12,744 bases of DNA from the NCBI GenBank assembly GCA_030669135.1, contig DAOVEE010000031.1, positions 1-12,744 on the forward strand. Reading direction: 5' to 3'. The notes beneath the pieces were generated by a model, which was given only the letters and a program-made list of their open reading frames with translations, made no database searches and was not told where the DNA came from. Within the stretch, counting starts at the first letter, position 1, and each line of letters starts with the position of its first letter. Both the position numbers and the translations under genes were made by a program. Source of the stretch: Candidatus Bathyarchaeota archaeon. GTDB taxonomy: Archaea > Thermoproteota > Bathyarchaeia > TCS64. This document shows, in pieces, positions 12,177-12,744 of the stretch.

Positions 12177-12744
12177 TCAGATTCTTTGCTGGGGTCCAGC
12201 GCTGATGGATAGGTCGGCTAGTAGGTACGATATTGTTGACTCTGCTCCCTTGTTCTGGTTTAACCCTTCCGGGGTTAAGCCGTCGAAACAGGTGTAGTTA
12301 TCCTTGTCTACGAGGGTTAAACCGGATGAGTTGCTTCCATGGAACCATTGGAAGGAGTCGTGTGCGTAGTCGACGTATCTCTCCTCGCGGAGTACCCTGT
12401 ATGCGGTGATGCAGGCTTCTACCATGCAGGAGGCCTCGATGGGCTGTTGGTCGTAGTAAGCCCTCTTCCCACCTTTATTGTACCATCCCTCTGTGCCTAT
12501 GGGGTGGAAGACTCCGTCAACGAACTGGGTTTCCACGAGGAAATCCAGTGACTCCCTGCCGATCCTGATTAACGATTCGTCTCCTAGTAAGTTTCCTGTC
12601 TCAAGCAAGGCCTGTGGGAGCCTTGGGCTGGCGTACGTCACATAGTTTTCAAACCACGTCCACCCTGGCTCCGCGTTGTCGCTGTACCTGTCGACCAGGA
12701 AACTCGCGAACCTCGCTATGTCTTTCCGCAGGTTGGCGTCCTGT
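12177..12744 (-). CDS. (alpha/alpha)6-type carbohydrate protein, C-terminal part (5' end outside window)
   Basis: The frame is open to the window edge, giving 188 visible residues; GTG 12641 is internal. Motifs WTWFENYVTYASPRLPQALL, FHPIGTEGWYNKGG, DQQPIEASCMVEAC, YAHDSFQWFHGSN, CFDGLTPEGLNQNKGAEST are typical of a helical toroid domain that I associate with glycosyltransferase-linked proteins encoded next to GH130. In known relatives this domain often follows a group 1 glycosyltransferase; whether that is so here lies outside the window. The helices alternate with conserved loops, as in (alpha/alpha)6 barrels. It ends 45 bp before the GH130 start on the same strand. It likely takes part in making or trimming mannosides, by inference. 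Confidence 0.8.
   Translation of the reverse strand, partial: QDANLRKDIARFASFLVDRYSDNAEPGWTWFENYVTYASPRLPQALLETGNLLGDESLIRIGRESLDFLVETQFVDGVFHPIGTEGWYNKGGKRAYYDQQPIEASCMVEACITAYRVLREERYVDYAHDSFQWFHGSNSSGLTLVDKDNYTCFDGLTPEGLNQNKGAESTISYLLADLSISAGPQQRI

Overview
The window looks archaeal. Six or seven genes have an AT-rich TATA-like box centred about 25-29 bp before the start codon, which is the spacing expected for leaderless archaeal transcripts. GTG and TTG starts are common. The content also fits archaea: a CARDB surface protein, a zinc-ribbon membrane protein, small RHH and C2H2 regulators and a VapC remnant. I cannot fix the phylum from sequence alone; a Thermoproteota/Bathyarchaeia-like lineage is only a guess.

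Layout. (1) 1-621, plus strand: the C-terminal end of a CARDB-repeat surface protein with a membrane anchor. (2) 777-5145, minus strand: five genes, which are a C2H2 finger/coiled-coil mini-protein, an RHH (CopG-like) regulator, an orphan response regulator, a guanine/cytosine-type deaminase, and a 678-residue calcineurin-like phosphoesterase with a long C-terminal extension. (3) 5265-7512, plus strand: two adjacent unknown paralogues, one soluble and one with two C-terminal membrane helices, then a zinc-ribbon multi-pass membrane protein and a small two-helix membrane protein. (4) 7665-9196, plus strand: two amidohydrolase-fold genes overlapping by 4 nt. The first keeps the metal ligands and the second has lost several. 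(5) 9310-9643, plus strand: a small membrane protein whose tail reads out of frame through the 3' end of a vapC (PIN) gene remnant. (6) 9756-10889, minus strand: a two-gene set resembling an Rv0078B/MenA1-type antitoxin plus a nucleotidyltransferase, and a small membrane protein, all in a stretch with unusual strand composition. (7) 11230-12744, minus strand: a GH130 mannoside hydrolase/phosphorylase interrupted by a one-base frameshift, and the C-terminal part of an (alpha/alpha)6-type carbohydrate protein often paired with GH130.

How the genes may work together. The last two genes form a likely mannoside metabolism pair. The amidohydrolase pair is translationally coupled and may form one complex. 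The NTase pair is a probable toxin-antitoxin module in a region that also holds VapC debris, which suggests turnover of acquired DNA between about 9.5 and 11.2 kb. No tRNA, rRNA, CRISPR array or transposase was seen.
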